The notes beneath the pieces were generated by a model that made no database searches, was not told the DNA's origin, and saw only the letters and a list, made by a program, of their open reading frames with translations. Below, one piece after another: positions 10,409-19,279 of a stretch of DNA of 22,773 nt. Position 1 is the stretch's first letter. Each line of letters starts with the position of its first letter. Source of the DNA: Ophiostoma sp. CBS 140.51 (lineage: Eukaryota > Ascomycota > Sordariomycetes > Ophiostomatales > Ophiostomataceae); contig JANSLP010000438.1 in the NCBI GenBank assembly GCA_029298735.1, positions 1 to 22,773 of the forward strand, in the 5' to 3' direction. A program made the translations under genes and the position numbers.

Positions 10409-13400
10409 TTACCGCACCTTGACCTTGATGTACGGGACTTCGACATCCTCCTCGTTCAGGTCCTCCACCACCACCTCAAAGATCACCTCCTTCTGGTGCT
10501 CCGGAATCGGCTTCCGCGAAATCGTCTCCACTAGCTTGCTCAGCTTCAGACTGTATCTGTCCTTAAGCTTGCTCGGTGGGAAGAAGGACGCGTACAGCAG
10601 ACTGACACCCGAGCTCAGCATCGAAATTGTCAGGCCACGGCTCGAGAAGTCGTCAATCAGCTCCTGGAGCGTAAAATCGGGCACCTCAAAGCGATCCCAG
10701 ATCTTGTCCAGCGATACCTTGCCGTTGGGACCCTGGTACTCCACCTTGGGGCTAGCAATCGGCTCGCTGAAGCCAAAGAACGGTAGCGCCAGGTTGATGA
10801 AGCCGTTCTTGTACTTCTCAAGGTCCGTCTTGCCGTCAATAACCTTGTACAGCTCCAGCACAACCAGACCCGTCACCAGCGCCGTCGTCGTCGCAATGGC
10901 GGGGATGATCTTGCCAGCAATAAACTTGGTCTTGTGCCGATCAGCCGTCTCGATCTTGTAGTTCTCGGCACGCAGGTTGCTTGCCGCCGTGATGAAGTCG
11001 ATGTGGAAGTTCGTGTCGTCATCCTTCTCAAACTCCACCGGCGTAAGCTTGAAGCCGGCCATCGAGCTCGGTGTCGGAATCGTCTTGATCAGGTCGCTGA
11101 CTTCGCTCTCATCGTCAAAGGCGCTGGCGCCCGCGTTCGGGTCGGGGTCCTTGTCGTCGGCCTGGATCTTGACATTGGCATCAGGCGAGAAGTCGGGTAC
11201 AATCACGTTCTCTAGAGCAGCCAGGTACTCAGCTTTGTCCTTGCCCTGAACGTTAATGTTGTAGTTGAAGGCGTGCAGGTTCGTTGCCGAAACGAGGAAG
11301 GAGAAGTGTGTCGGGTTGGTCGCGTCAAACTTGACCGGGTCCGGCGCACGCTTGGGACCCGACCAGAAGGGCGTGCCCGAAGACGTCGAGGAGTCCTTGG
11401 GGAAATTGTACAGCAGCTGTTGGATAGCGTTGTTGTACTGCTTCTCAAAGAGCATGCGCGCCCAGCTAACGCAATCCTCAAAGGTCAGCGCCCGCTCGTT
11501 CTTCAGGTAGTCGCGCAGCGTCTCCAGCGTCGCAATCTCGTTGCCAGCCTGCTTCAAAGAACTCTCAACAAAGTTGGGCTGCGTCAAGTACAGGTTGACC
11601 GTCTCGGCCGACTTGACAAAGTTGGTGTCGAACAGCTCGCGGGCCCACGCAATTGTGTGCTCAATCTTGTTGGGGAAACTGCGCAGCGTGCACATGGGGA
11701 ACGACTGCTCGGGGGGATCCTGCGACGAGGAGTACGACTCGGTAAGCATTGGCAGGACAACCTGCGTGTTGCCCTTGGTACCTAGAGTACCACTCTCAAC
11801 AAGCGGCTTGTGGAAGAACACGCAGCGGCGGTCGACGTATGTGCGGGCCTCCACGTTGTCCAGCGCGTTCGTCACACCATCCAACGACTCCCAGAACTCC
11901 TCGTTGAAAATGTGCTCGGTCTCGTTGCTAACACGCTCGCGCAGGCACTCAATGTGGCCAGTTAGGTCGGGGTTCATAATCTGAACAGCCTTGGCGGCCG
12001 TGTCGCTCTTCATCTGGCCGACGTCCTTGGGGCGGAAGAGGAATTGACGGTTTAGGTTGCTCTTCTCGATCGAGTCCATGTCCGTGACCACAATCTTGCC
12101 CTTGGGGCCAGAGCCCAGACCGATCATGGCCCAGTTCTTCAGCATCTCGCAACCAATGGCACCGGCACCGACCAGGAACTGCTTGACGTTGGAAATGTGC
12201 TCCTGGTACTTGGTACCGAAGACAGCAATCTGGCCATCGTAGCGCGAGCCGATCGGCTTGCACAGCTCCTCGGACCGCTCAAACTTCTCGGGAAGCGACT
12301 CAAGCGAGTCAAAGTAGAACCACTGCACCACCGGGTTGAACTTGCCAGAGACGGCCTTGAGAACTTCCTGGGCAACGATACCACCAAAGAATGCCGCCAT
12401 CGGGTTCAGGTCACCCGTGGCCTGGTAACTGAGCTCGGTCAAGAGCTTCTCGTCAAGCTCCACATCAATGCCCTCCGTCTTGGCAAATGCGCGGGCCGAG
12501 GCGACGAGAACTGTGGCATCCTCGGCGTTCTGGGGGGCCGGCAGGCGGTTGTGGGTTTGGGCGAAAGCGTGCAGGGCCTGGAATCCAATGTGCAGCTGCT
12601 GGGGGCGGTCGAACTTGGCGAAATCGGACATGACAAACTCAGGCTTCTTGAGGGCGACAGACAGCTTCTTGAAGTCGAGGAACTTGGGCATCTTAACCTG
12701 CTGGTACAGACCGCCGCGCTTGTACTGGCCGAGGCCAGAGACGTCGCCGATCGAGAAGGTGTAGGGGCCCTTGACGGTAATCTTTCTTGGCTCGCAGCCG
12801 TTCAGGGCCTCCATGCCCTCAACCTCGGTGAAGGTGACATAGTCGCCATCCTCGAGGCCGTGCCGGGTCTCGTCCAGAGCAGACACCAGGCCGTCGTCAT
12901 CAATGTCGGCGACGATGCCGTTGAGCGGGTTCTCGCCAGTCGAGTCGAGGACGGTGAACTTCTCGCCAAAGTCGCAGAAAAGAGAACCAAACAGACCGAA
13001 AGTGTCCGCAGTCAGAACGTAGATGCCCTTCTCGTGGCAGTAGTCGGCGACGGCGAGCTGGACGTTGAGCGGGGTGTTGGTCAGGACGACGACCTGGTAA
13101 TTGTCGAACTGGGAGAAGTTGTCTGCGAGGTTGGGGGACTCGTGGATGCGGACGGGGGTGTAGGCGTTGAGCTCGGCGACGCGGGGGGCTGTTACTTGGT
13201 CGCGCGGCTTACCAATGTCGTCAACGTGCAAGAAGAACTGGGAAGACAGGTCGGCAATGGCCACTGGTGCGGGGTCGTGGAGGGTGAGGCTCTTGACGCC
13301 GGCCAGGGCGATGTTCTTTGCAATCTCGACACCGAGGCCCTTGAGGCCGACAATCAGCACATTCGACGAGCCCATGCGCTTCATGGCCTCGTGGCCCAGC

Positions 13401-13606
13401 ACATAGAGCTGGCGACTGTAGAGGGATTCATCGATCTCAGTGCTACCGACGACAGACTCGTCGACCTGCATCCTGGTGACCAGGTCGACTTCGGGAAGCT
13501 TCTGATCCTGTAAGAACACGCGCACACGTTAGCAAAAGCGACCAAGGGGAAATCAAGCAATCCGACTAGGAAGTCAGTATAGGGGAGCCCAAAAACGTAC
13601 AGTCAT
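10409..13606 (-). CDS. UBA1: Ubiquitin-activating enzyme E1
   Basis: E1 adenylates the ubiquitin C terminus with ATP, forms a thioester on its catalytic cysteine and passes ubiquitin to E2 enzymes. Coding exons are 13606-13601 (only Met-Thr) and 13507-10409, giving 1034 residues, full length for fungal E1. The start region reads MTDQKLPEVDLVTRMQVDES. The inactive adenylation half carries GLKGLG at 56-61. The active half carries the ATP-binding GAGAIG at 449-454. The catalytic site PMCTLRSFP has Cys608, comparable to Cys600 of yeast Uba1. A C-terminal ubiquitin-fold domain occupies about 930-1034 and binds E2s. The ATG at 13606 was chosen because it has consensus splice sites right after it. 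The uninterrupted frame further upstream has only a GTG. Met15 is a possible alternative start. Long open frames on the opposite strand are shadows of codon bias. Confidence 0.98.
13508..13600 (-). other. Intron of the E1 gene (93 nt)
   Basis: On the minus strand the donor is GTACGT, a TGCTAACG branch site is present and the acceptor is CTTACAG. It is phase 0 and leaves a six-base coding part of exon 1 (ATG ACT). Confidence 0.93.
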
Positions 13607-14558
13607 TTTGACTCTGGAGGAATCTGGCAAGCTGCCGTTTGAGAGGGTTCGCTTCCCCAGTTTGAAAGCTTGGTCGGAAGGTCTCTACCTGGCGGAGCAG
13701 GTATGAGATGTAAACAGGGTCGGAGACGAAGGAAAGGAAGGTATTGAGGAACAGGAGCGAAGGGTGAGAAGCGTCGTCCTGGAAGTTGATGAGGAAGAAG
13801 GAGAGGGCGAGAGGAAGGAGAGAGAATGGGAGAGTTGAGTTGAGAGAGAGAGCTCAAACCCCACTCCAAACAGAAACGTCGGCCTTTTGGACAGACGTGT
13901 CGTGCTTATGCGGGGTCCTTTGCCTGGGCGAGAGAGGTGCTGGCAGGGATGGTGGCTCTGATTGACAATGGAGACGTTTGGTTGTCGTGAAGACGATGCA
14001 AAAGATGAATGATGCGTGAGTGAAGTTCAAAATCGAAGAAGACTGTGAAGACAAAGAAGAAAAGCAGAATAAGGAGCGAGTCAAACTGGCGATTTCGGAA
14101 GGGAAGGAGGGAAGGAGGGCGTTATGTTGTTTCTGTTAATTATTTCTTATTATTCACCTGGCCGATTTCTAATAACTCGCCTGCCCACTCGAGCCACACT
14201 CTGCCTGGACAAAAATAACACACTACGCCCTGCGACACTCACTTAAGGAGTAAGGAACAAGCTGTCCAGTGGCTCTTTCCTTGTCAATGCGAAACAAATC
14301 TGCTTGGGAAGGCATGAACTAGCACAAAGAGTAATCACGGAAGGCACGCAAGGCGAAAATGAGAAAGAGGGAAGCAGTGATCAACAGGCAAGGCAGGAGC
14401 TGGCCTCGAGGAAGTGAAGATGCGGCCAGGCCAGCCAGTTGCCAACTTCTCTAGCAAAAAGTCCAGGTACGGAGGTACAACTGCCCTGAAACTGCCCTGG
14501 ATTCTGCCAACTGGCAACCAACAGCATAACACAACGTGAAGGGGAAAGAGCAAACAGC
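13607..14558 (-). promoter_or_regulatory. E1 leader and promoter region
   Basis: Going upstream from the E1 ATG on the minus strand, there is no ATG from 13607 to 14312 (706 nt). The sense strand is pyrimidine-rich over about 13700-14120. Both suit a long 5' leader read by scanning ribosomes, possibly with non-coding exons. A short motif GCCAGTTG near 14433 recurs inverted as CAACTGGC near 14510. No TATA box was recognised and no coding sequence is supported. Confidence 0.5.
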
Positions 14559-15044
14559 ATGTTGCGGCCCTGTTGTGAAAGCGTGGCTGCCCCGCCAGGC
14601 CGCCACCCAGTTCTGCTGTCTGCCAGTCGCAGCTCACTTGCCCACCTTAAAAACAGCCCCGCCGCATTGCGCAGTTTCCTTCTGTTTCCATCACGGCAAC
14701 CACCAAGACCCAGTGAGCCAGCCAAGGCATTCCGCAGCAGGGAAAAGCCATTGCGCTATTGGGTGGCCGCGGTCGGCCTGGTCGCCGTCATGATTAGTGG
14801 GCACTTGTTCGCCCGCCCGTTGTGTCATAGCCCCACTTTCCGCCTAGAGGACCACCGCCAGGCAGAAGAACAAAGAGCAAAAACACAAAGCCCTTCACGG
14901 CTTTTGAAGATTAAGAGCAGCAAGAGGGAAAGAGCGGGCGGCATCCTGAGGCTCTTTCTGCAGAAGGCAACCGCGGGCCACTTTTTTACGAAAAGAGGGA
15001 AGGACAGGATACTGCGTGCGCTTCAGGCAGATGATGCGCTCTGA
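14559..15044 (+). CDS. Weak candidate: 161-residue basic ORF with one possible membrane segment
   Basis: This ATG-initiated frame lies about 950 bp upstream of, and divergent from, E1. I do not recognise the product. It begins MLRPCCESVAAPPGRHPV. The first 70 residues are rich in Ser, Pro, Arg and Ala, followed by a hydrophobic stretch YWVAAVGLVAVMISG near 72-86 and a charged, Lys/Arg-rich tail. Local GC is higher than in other spacers and third positions are moderately GC-rich. Against it, the context (A at -3, T at +4) is only fair, there is no visible domain, and overlapping frames are also open. It could be a chance ORF within the E1 promoter. Confidence 0.2.
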   Translation: MLRPCCESVAAPPGRHPVLLSASRSSLAHLKNSPAALRSFLLFPSRQPPRPSEPAKAFRSREKPLRYWVAAVGLVAVMISGHLFARPLCHSPTFRLEDHRQAEEQRAKTQSPSRLLKIKSSKRERAGGILRLFLQKATAGHFFTKRGKDRILRALQADDAL

Positions 15045-15638
15045 GGCAGATTAGCGACAAATACGACCCTCCTCTGTGTACAACAAGTTGTCCATTTATT
15101 CCCTTTCCCAGCGGCATAACGGATGCAGGTTGAACACTCCGGACACAATACTTGAACACTGCTTTGCCCGAGCTTGGCAAATGACAACAAGAGCGTTCGG
15201 CTGTCCGAGTTCGAATCTCGAAGTTAGCCGCGATAATCGCCTGTGTTCACATATCACGTGAATGGCGTCGCTCAGTCTTGCTACTTTACACTCGCAAAAT
15301 AACTTTACGCATCCTCACGCATCTTCATAAGCAAGGGCAACACTTTGGTATTGGGGGCAAGGCCAATTTACTGGCCGCCGTTTCAACATCCGAACCTGAC
15401 AGTTGCGCGAAGGCAAGTCCTATGAAATCAAACATATCCGGGGGACCGAGGAGTCGGTGTTCTACCAGACTGCCCTCGTCCCCTTTCACACTCTCTGTCT
15501 GCTGTCTAAGCACCCGCACCCATTCGTGCTCTAAAATATGTCGAGTTTTCTTTTGTGTAAATACGAGGCATGATTTTTTTTTGGTATTTTAGTTGTTTTT
15601 GTTTGTTAGCCCTGTCGGTTTGATCCAACGCATACCGC
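15045..15638. other. Noncoding region downstream of the FKBP gene
   Basis: No gene is supported. It contains an 8-bp E-box palindrome TCACGTGA at 15254-15261, a tRNA-like T-arm at 15206-15220 that does not extend to a foldable tRNA, and a T-rich stretch at about 15540-15610 next to the FKBP stop codon. Confidence 0.6.
15254..15261. promoter_or_regulatory. TCACGTGA E-box palindrome
   Basis: A perfect 8-bp palindrome containing CACGTG, the core recognised by bHLH factors such as Cbf1-type proteins. It lies far from the E1 start (about 1.65 kb), so its target is unclear. Confidence 0.3.
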
Positions 15639-16246
15639 TTAGTTGATCTTCTTCAGGTGGACGTCGCTGCAAATGGTGTTAGTCAAGTTTTTCAAAGTGC
15701 CGGCAGTCAACGGCCAGCGCAAGAGGTAAGTTGGGTGAGACATACAAGATGAGGTCCGAGTTCGCGGGAATGTGGCCAGGGAAGCCCCTAAGAAGAAGGT
15801 TAGGTTAGTATCAGTACGACGGCTGTTTCCGGTGAACGTCGAGAGCGGGAAAGAGCTCACCGTGCGCCGTAGCCGTAGTCGCTGGTGATGTCCAGGGTGG
15901 CCTTCTCGCCAACCTTCATCTGGACGACACCCTCGTCCCAGCCCTTGATGACCTGGCCGACGCCAATGGCAGTGACAAAGTCACCGCGGCCGACGGAGCT
16001 GTCGAACTGGTTGCCCTTGTTGTCGGGCTTGGAGGTGTCCTTGAGGAAGCCAGTGTACTCAATGGTGACACGGTCACCGACCTTGGGGCTGGCGCCGGAG
16101 CCCTCCTGGTGCGTGGTCTTGGTGACACCCATGTTGAAAGCGGTAGAGTGGAAGAGGCTGGAAGCGGTGCGACGGTAAAGGAAGCTTTGGTTAGCTGGAG
16201 CTGTCAGGGCGGCGGTAAAGGTACGAGCGAGGCGGAAGGATGCCAT
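15639..16246 (-). CDS. FPR1: FKBP12-type peptidyl-prolyl isomerase, possibly dual-targeted
   Basis: It catalyses cis-trans isomerisation of prolyl bonds and is the family of FK506 and rapamycin receptors. Coding exons are 16246-15861, 15787-15746 and 15666-15639, giving 151 residues. A second in-frame ATG at 16132-16130 starts the canonical 113-residue FKBP12 (MGVTKTTHQEGSG). Human FKBP12 ligand-pocket residues are matched by Tyr64, Phe81, Asp82, Phe90, Val99, Ile100, Trp103, Tyr126 and Phe143 (long-form numbering). The insert TSKPDNKGN before QFDSS looks typical of filamentous ascomycetes. The 38-residue extension begins MASFRLARTFTAALTAP, has four Arg and no acidic residue, and looks like a mitochondrial presequence. 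The first ATG has T at -3; the second has A at -3 and G at +4, so leaky scanning could give both forms. The domain and exon calls are firm; the localisation is inferred. Confidence 0.97.
15667..15745 (-). other. FKBP intron 2 (79 nt)
   Basis: On the minus strand the donor is GTATGT, a GACTAAC branch site is present and the acceptor is TTGCAG. Splicing is phase 2 and restores DLIFDVHLKKIN, the conserved FKBP C terminus. It leaves a 42-nt middle exon and a 28-nt final coding exon. Confidence 0.95.
15788..15860 (-). other. FKBP intron 1 (73 nt)
   Basis: On the minus strand the donor is GTGAGC, a TACTAAC branch site is present and the acceptor is CTTAG. Splicing is phase 2 and completes Arg129 of DYGYGAR before GFPGHIP. 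Confidence 0.95.
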
Positions 16247-16430
16247 TGAGAGATGGGAAAGAAGGAAAAGAGGAGGAGAAAAGGAAAAAGAGAAAAGATC
16301 AAAGCAGCAGAGGGGGAGGTAAAAGAGAGAAATTTGGGGTGGAGGGGAAGGTGAGGAAAGCTCTTCAATTTATAAGAGGGGGGGTGTACATTGGGGCCAT
16401 TAGAGCCATTAGAAACATTAGGAATGGGAG
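16247..16430 (-). promoter_or_regulatory. FKBP promoter and 5' leader
   Basis: On the minus strand a TATAAA box lies at 16374-16369, about 123 nt before the first ATG. Between them is a pyrimidine-rich leader without ATG. Initiation about 30 nt after the box would include both ATGs in one mRNA. Just upstream of the box are three tandem 9-bp CATTAG-type repeats. Confidence 0.6.
16397..16423. repeat. Three tandem 9-bp repeats in the FKBP promoter
   Basis: CCATTAGAG, CCATTAGAA and ACATTAGGA follow one another without gaps, sharing the core CATTAG. They sit about 23 bp upstream of the FKBP TATA box and could be an array of factor-binding sites. Confidence 0.5.
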
Positions 16431-19107
16431 CTTAGTCGGGGTGCTTGGGGTGACGGTGGGCAACTGGAGCTTATTGCAATTTGGTTCGGCGGGGTGGAAA
16501 AGGTGAAAAGCAAGCCAGGATCCAGGGCCACAAAGACAGACCACGGGCAAGGTACACCAGGTGCAGCAACAGCACCCAAGCTACCGGGAACGTAACTTAC
16601 AGAAAGGTCAAAAAGACTGAAAAAGCGGAAAAGTTTCTTTTGGCGTAGAGGCTAAGAAGAGGGAAGCTTGGAAAGGGATTTGATTCTGCGTTGCAGTTGA
16701 AGAAAGAAAAGAGGACTAGCTCGGGGAAGAGGGGAGGAGCGGAGGGGGGGGACGGACGAAGTATTTATTGACAAATGCGCGGCCGTGGACGGGCGGTTCC
16801 CAACACGTTCAAGACAAGGCAGGAGCGACAGATGGATGGGAAAGCAGAAAAGTGACAAAGCGGCAGGAGCAAAAGGGAGGCGCAAGTACAAGATGGGCAG
16901 GAAGGTACACTCGGTGCAGACACCGAAGACACGGAAGCTACTCAACACAGTACATACAGGGGAACGTCGATCCATGCGTACGAAAAGTGCAAGATAGTAT
17001 GTTACTTGCTGCAACAGGGTACGTAACCGAGGACAGGCGGAGTGAGAAGTGGGTACTAGGAAAGAGGAGCCGGTGCCAACAAGGCGGCATGTCTACATTA
17101 GAAAATGTCACAACAAAGATGTCGCGGAAGGTGCGAAGATGTACCTCTTTCCAAGCAAGCCCAGCTTGGAGAGCTTGGCCGGGGTTGAGGCGTGTCGCAA
17201 CTACGGAGTACTGTCTGTACCGGGGATGTACGAGGGGAGTATGGCGAATCAGACATGAAAAAAAAGGTTTAGCGGCTTGAAGAAACGGACAGTGTGAGGT
17301 TGAAGAAAAGAAAAAAGAACGGAAAATAAAAGAAGAAGAAAGAAACCTCAATGAGCAAAGTATCTTTCAACGGGTGGGGCCTTCCCAATAGGAACTGAAC
17401 ACAGGCACAGGCACAACCAAGCAAGCGGCAGGCAGGAACGAACAGGCAGGCAGAAGAAACAGGAAAGTACGGACGAACAATGCCAAACATGGAAGCCTGA
17501 AAAGAGAAAGAGAGATCCGAGACGAGAAACGAAAGAAACACCTGTCAGGGATGCTCTTTCACTCTTTTCATCTCTCCTTGTCTCCTTGTCTCTCGTTTTC
17601 GTCTCCTCTGTATGTACTGCTTACCAGCTGTGAGTGGAGCACCTATGATGTGATGGCGGGGGAGGGGAGCAAGGCGCGAGTGGAGCAGCTTTCACAAGAC
17701 GCCAGACGCTCTGCAATGTGCTCTTGTCGAATTGATGTCGTATTATGTAAGCTTTTTCCTGCAGACGTCTCTTCCCAACAACTTCAGTCGCAAACAATAC
17801 AAAATGTGAAAAGTGATGAAAAGCAAAGAAAGTCGGTTATGGTTCACTATTCGCTGCCCTGGATCACAGTCACGGGCGTATCGCATAAAGCAACGTATCT
17901 TTTATGTTGGTGATGGCACACAGAAGCAGAAGCTTGGCATAGCCAGCCTGTTTGGTGTTTCGTTCAATTCTGGGTTCTCATCATTTCGTCTTCGTGGCTT
18001 CTCTCGACTTCTGTCTATCCATTCTTATTTGTTTAATTTCTTTCTTTCTTTCTTCTTTCTTCTTTTAAGATCACATCCCTCATAATCTTCCATCAACTTT
18101 ACCCCCGCCCTCCCTGTCTCCTACCTGCCACTACGTACGTGTCCCAGCCGATGCCATCGTCGGACAAGCAAATGCAAGTAGAGAGAGACAGGGCGCAGAC
18201 TCAGATCTGTATTACTCTTTTCTGTATTCTTTTTACCTGCGGGGGGTCCGCGCGGAAGATCGTCCCCGTTTCTGTGCAGGAGGCCGTACGACGTACAAGG
18301 GCACAAGGTGCGAACAGCGACCAGATAGGCGGTACAGTTCTGCCGGTCATGGCAGGCATGACAAGCCAACAGTAGGTACAACATGCACAACAGGTACGAC
18401 GTATACGATAGATAAACGACATAACGACGTGTTCCTCCAGACTCCTAGTCTAAACACGCTGACGTAGGCGGCGTGTCTAGTTCTTCCAAAGCTCGGCCGG
18501 TCAGTGAGTCCTCTTCGCTTGTAATTGTCGTCCATTCGCCTGTTGGGTTCTTTTCTTTCTTTTCCAGTCTTCCATATCCACCCTTTGATGAAATATGTTG
18601 TACACACGATTCTCACCGCCGGTACTGCCATCTACCATTCGGCCGGCCCCTCATTTTGCTGCCACACTCTCTTTTCTCTGTTAGCTCTCAGCTCGTGGAG
18701 TACGAGGCTGAGTGTGCATATTGCATGACCATTGAGAACGGCCAATTACCCAATTGTCACAAATTCCCCCTTACCTCAACAGCTCGCCACCTTACCTTTA
18801 GCTACCCCTTTTTCGTTGACACAAAAAGACATAACTCTCCGGCGTAGTCGCCCTGTCCTACATATCGTGATTGTTGGGTTAGGGGGACAAAATATACGTG
18901 GCTGCTATGTGGCTGAATGTATGGTGTATGCCGTACGTGTTTTTTTTTTTTACGCGTCTCACTCAATGGCCCCCTTTCTCGGTGCCGAGGAGATGCACAT
19001 GGTGTAGTCTAAAACGAATTGGGGGACGGCGGCGCGGCCGACGGGGCTTCCGATAATATTGCTTGCTTTTCGGTTGTTGATGTCACGAACTAGAGGCCGA
19101 ATCAACA
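16431..19107. other. Gene-poor region, left part
   Basis: About 2.7 kb where no gene is supported. Open frames are short, mostly start at non-ATG codons and translate to low-complexity sequence. Alternating purine- and pyrimidine-rich stretches are seen: purine-rich on the plus strand at about 17275-17345, pyrimidine-rich at about 18035-18125. An ATG-initiated 74-codon ORF (18151-18375, +) follows the latter stretch but is unrecognised. AGGC-rich units lie near 17400-17460. Confidence 0.55.
18037..18066 (+). repeat. TTTC/TTC microsatellite-like tract
   Basis: About 30 nt made almost only of TTTC and TTC units, followed by further pyrimidine-rich sequence. Such tracts often lie in fungal promoters and 5' leaders. 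Confidence 0.6.
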
Positions 19108-19279
19108 ATGGCCCAAGACGAGAAGACGCGAGCCGAGACAATTAGGAAACTCAAAGCACAAGTTAGAGAGAAAGGTACAAAAGCGAGCTCGAAAAGATGC
19201 ATCATCCTCAAGGGCTGAGCTGTCAGGGGAAGGAAAAGCCGCAACAAACTCAAGACCCACCATCGCCAATGCCGATAAG
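19108..19279 (+). CDS. Weak candidate: short two-exon ORF or 5' end of an unrecognised gene
   Basis: An ATG in strong context (AACAATGGC) opens a hydrophilic helix-prone peptide starting MAQDEKTRAETIRKLKAQ. Removing a 52-nt candidate intron (19175-19226; donor GTACAA, acceptor TGTCAG) keeps the frame open for 40 codons, to an AAG immediately followed by a perfect GTAAGT donor at 19280. Possible acceptors at 19378 or 19390 have only weak branch sites, and later exons are not identifiable. Unspliced, the ORF stops after 36 codons. I do not recognise the peptide. It may be a small protein, the first coding part of a longer gene, or chance. Confidence 0.22.

Noticed and set aside
12197..13513. 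438-codon plus-strand frame opposite E1
   Set aside because: Antisense shadow of codon bias in E1. It ends inside the E1 intron region and is compositionally biased (Val/Gly/Leu/Asp).
15158..15229. tRNA-like segment with a T-arm CGAG-TTCGAAT-CTCG and an A-box-like GCCCGAGCTTGG
   Set aside because: The B-box and A-box-like words have tRNA-like spacing, but the acceptor pairs poorly, the D stem fails and no anticodon stem forms. At best it is a decayed tRNA relic.
16768..17280. 170-codon plus-strand frame upstream of FKBP
   Set aside because: TTG start, Arg/Gly/Lys-rich sequence with no domain, overlapped by other open frames.
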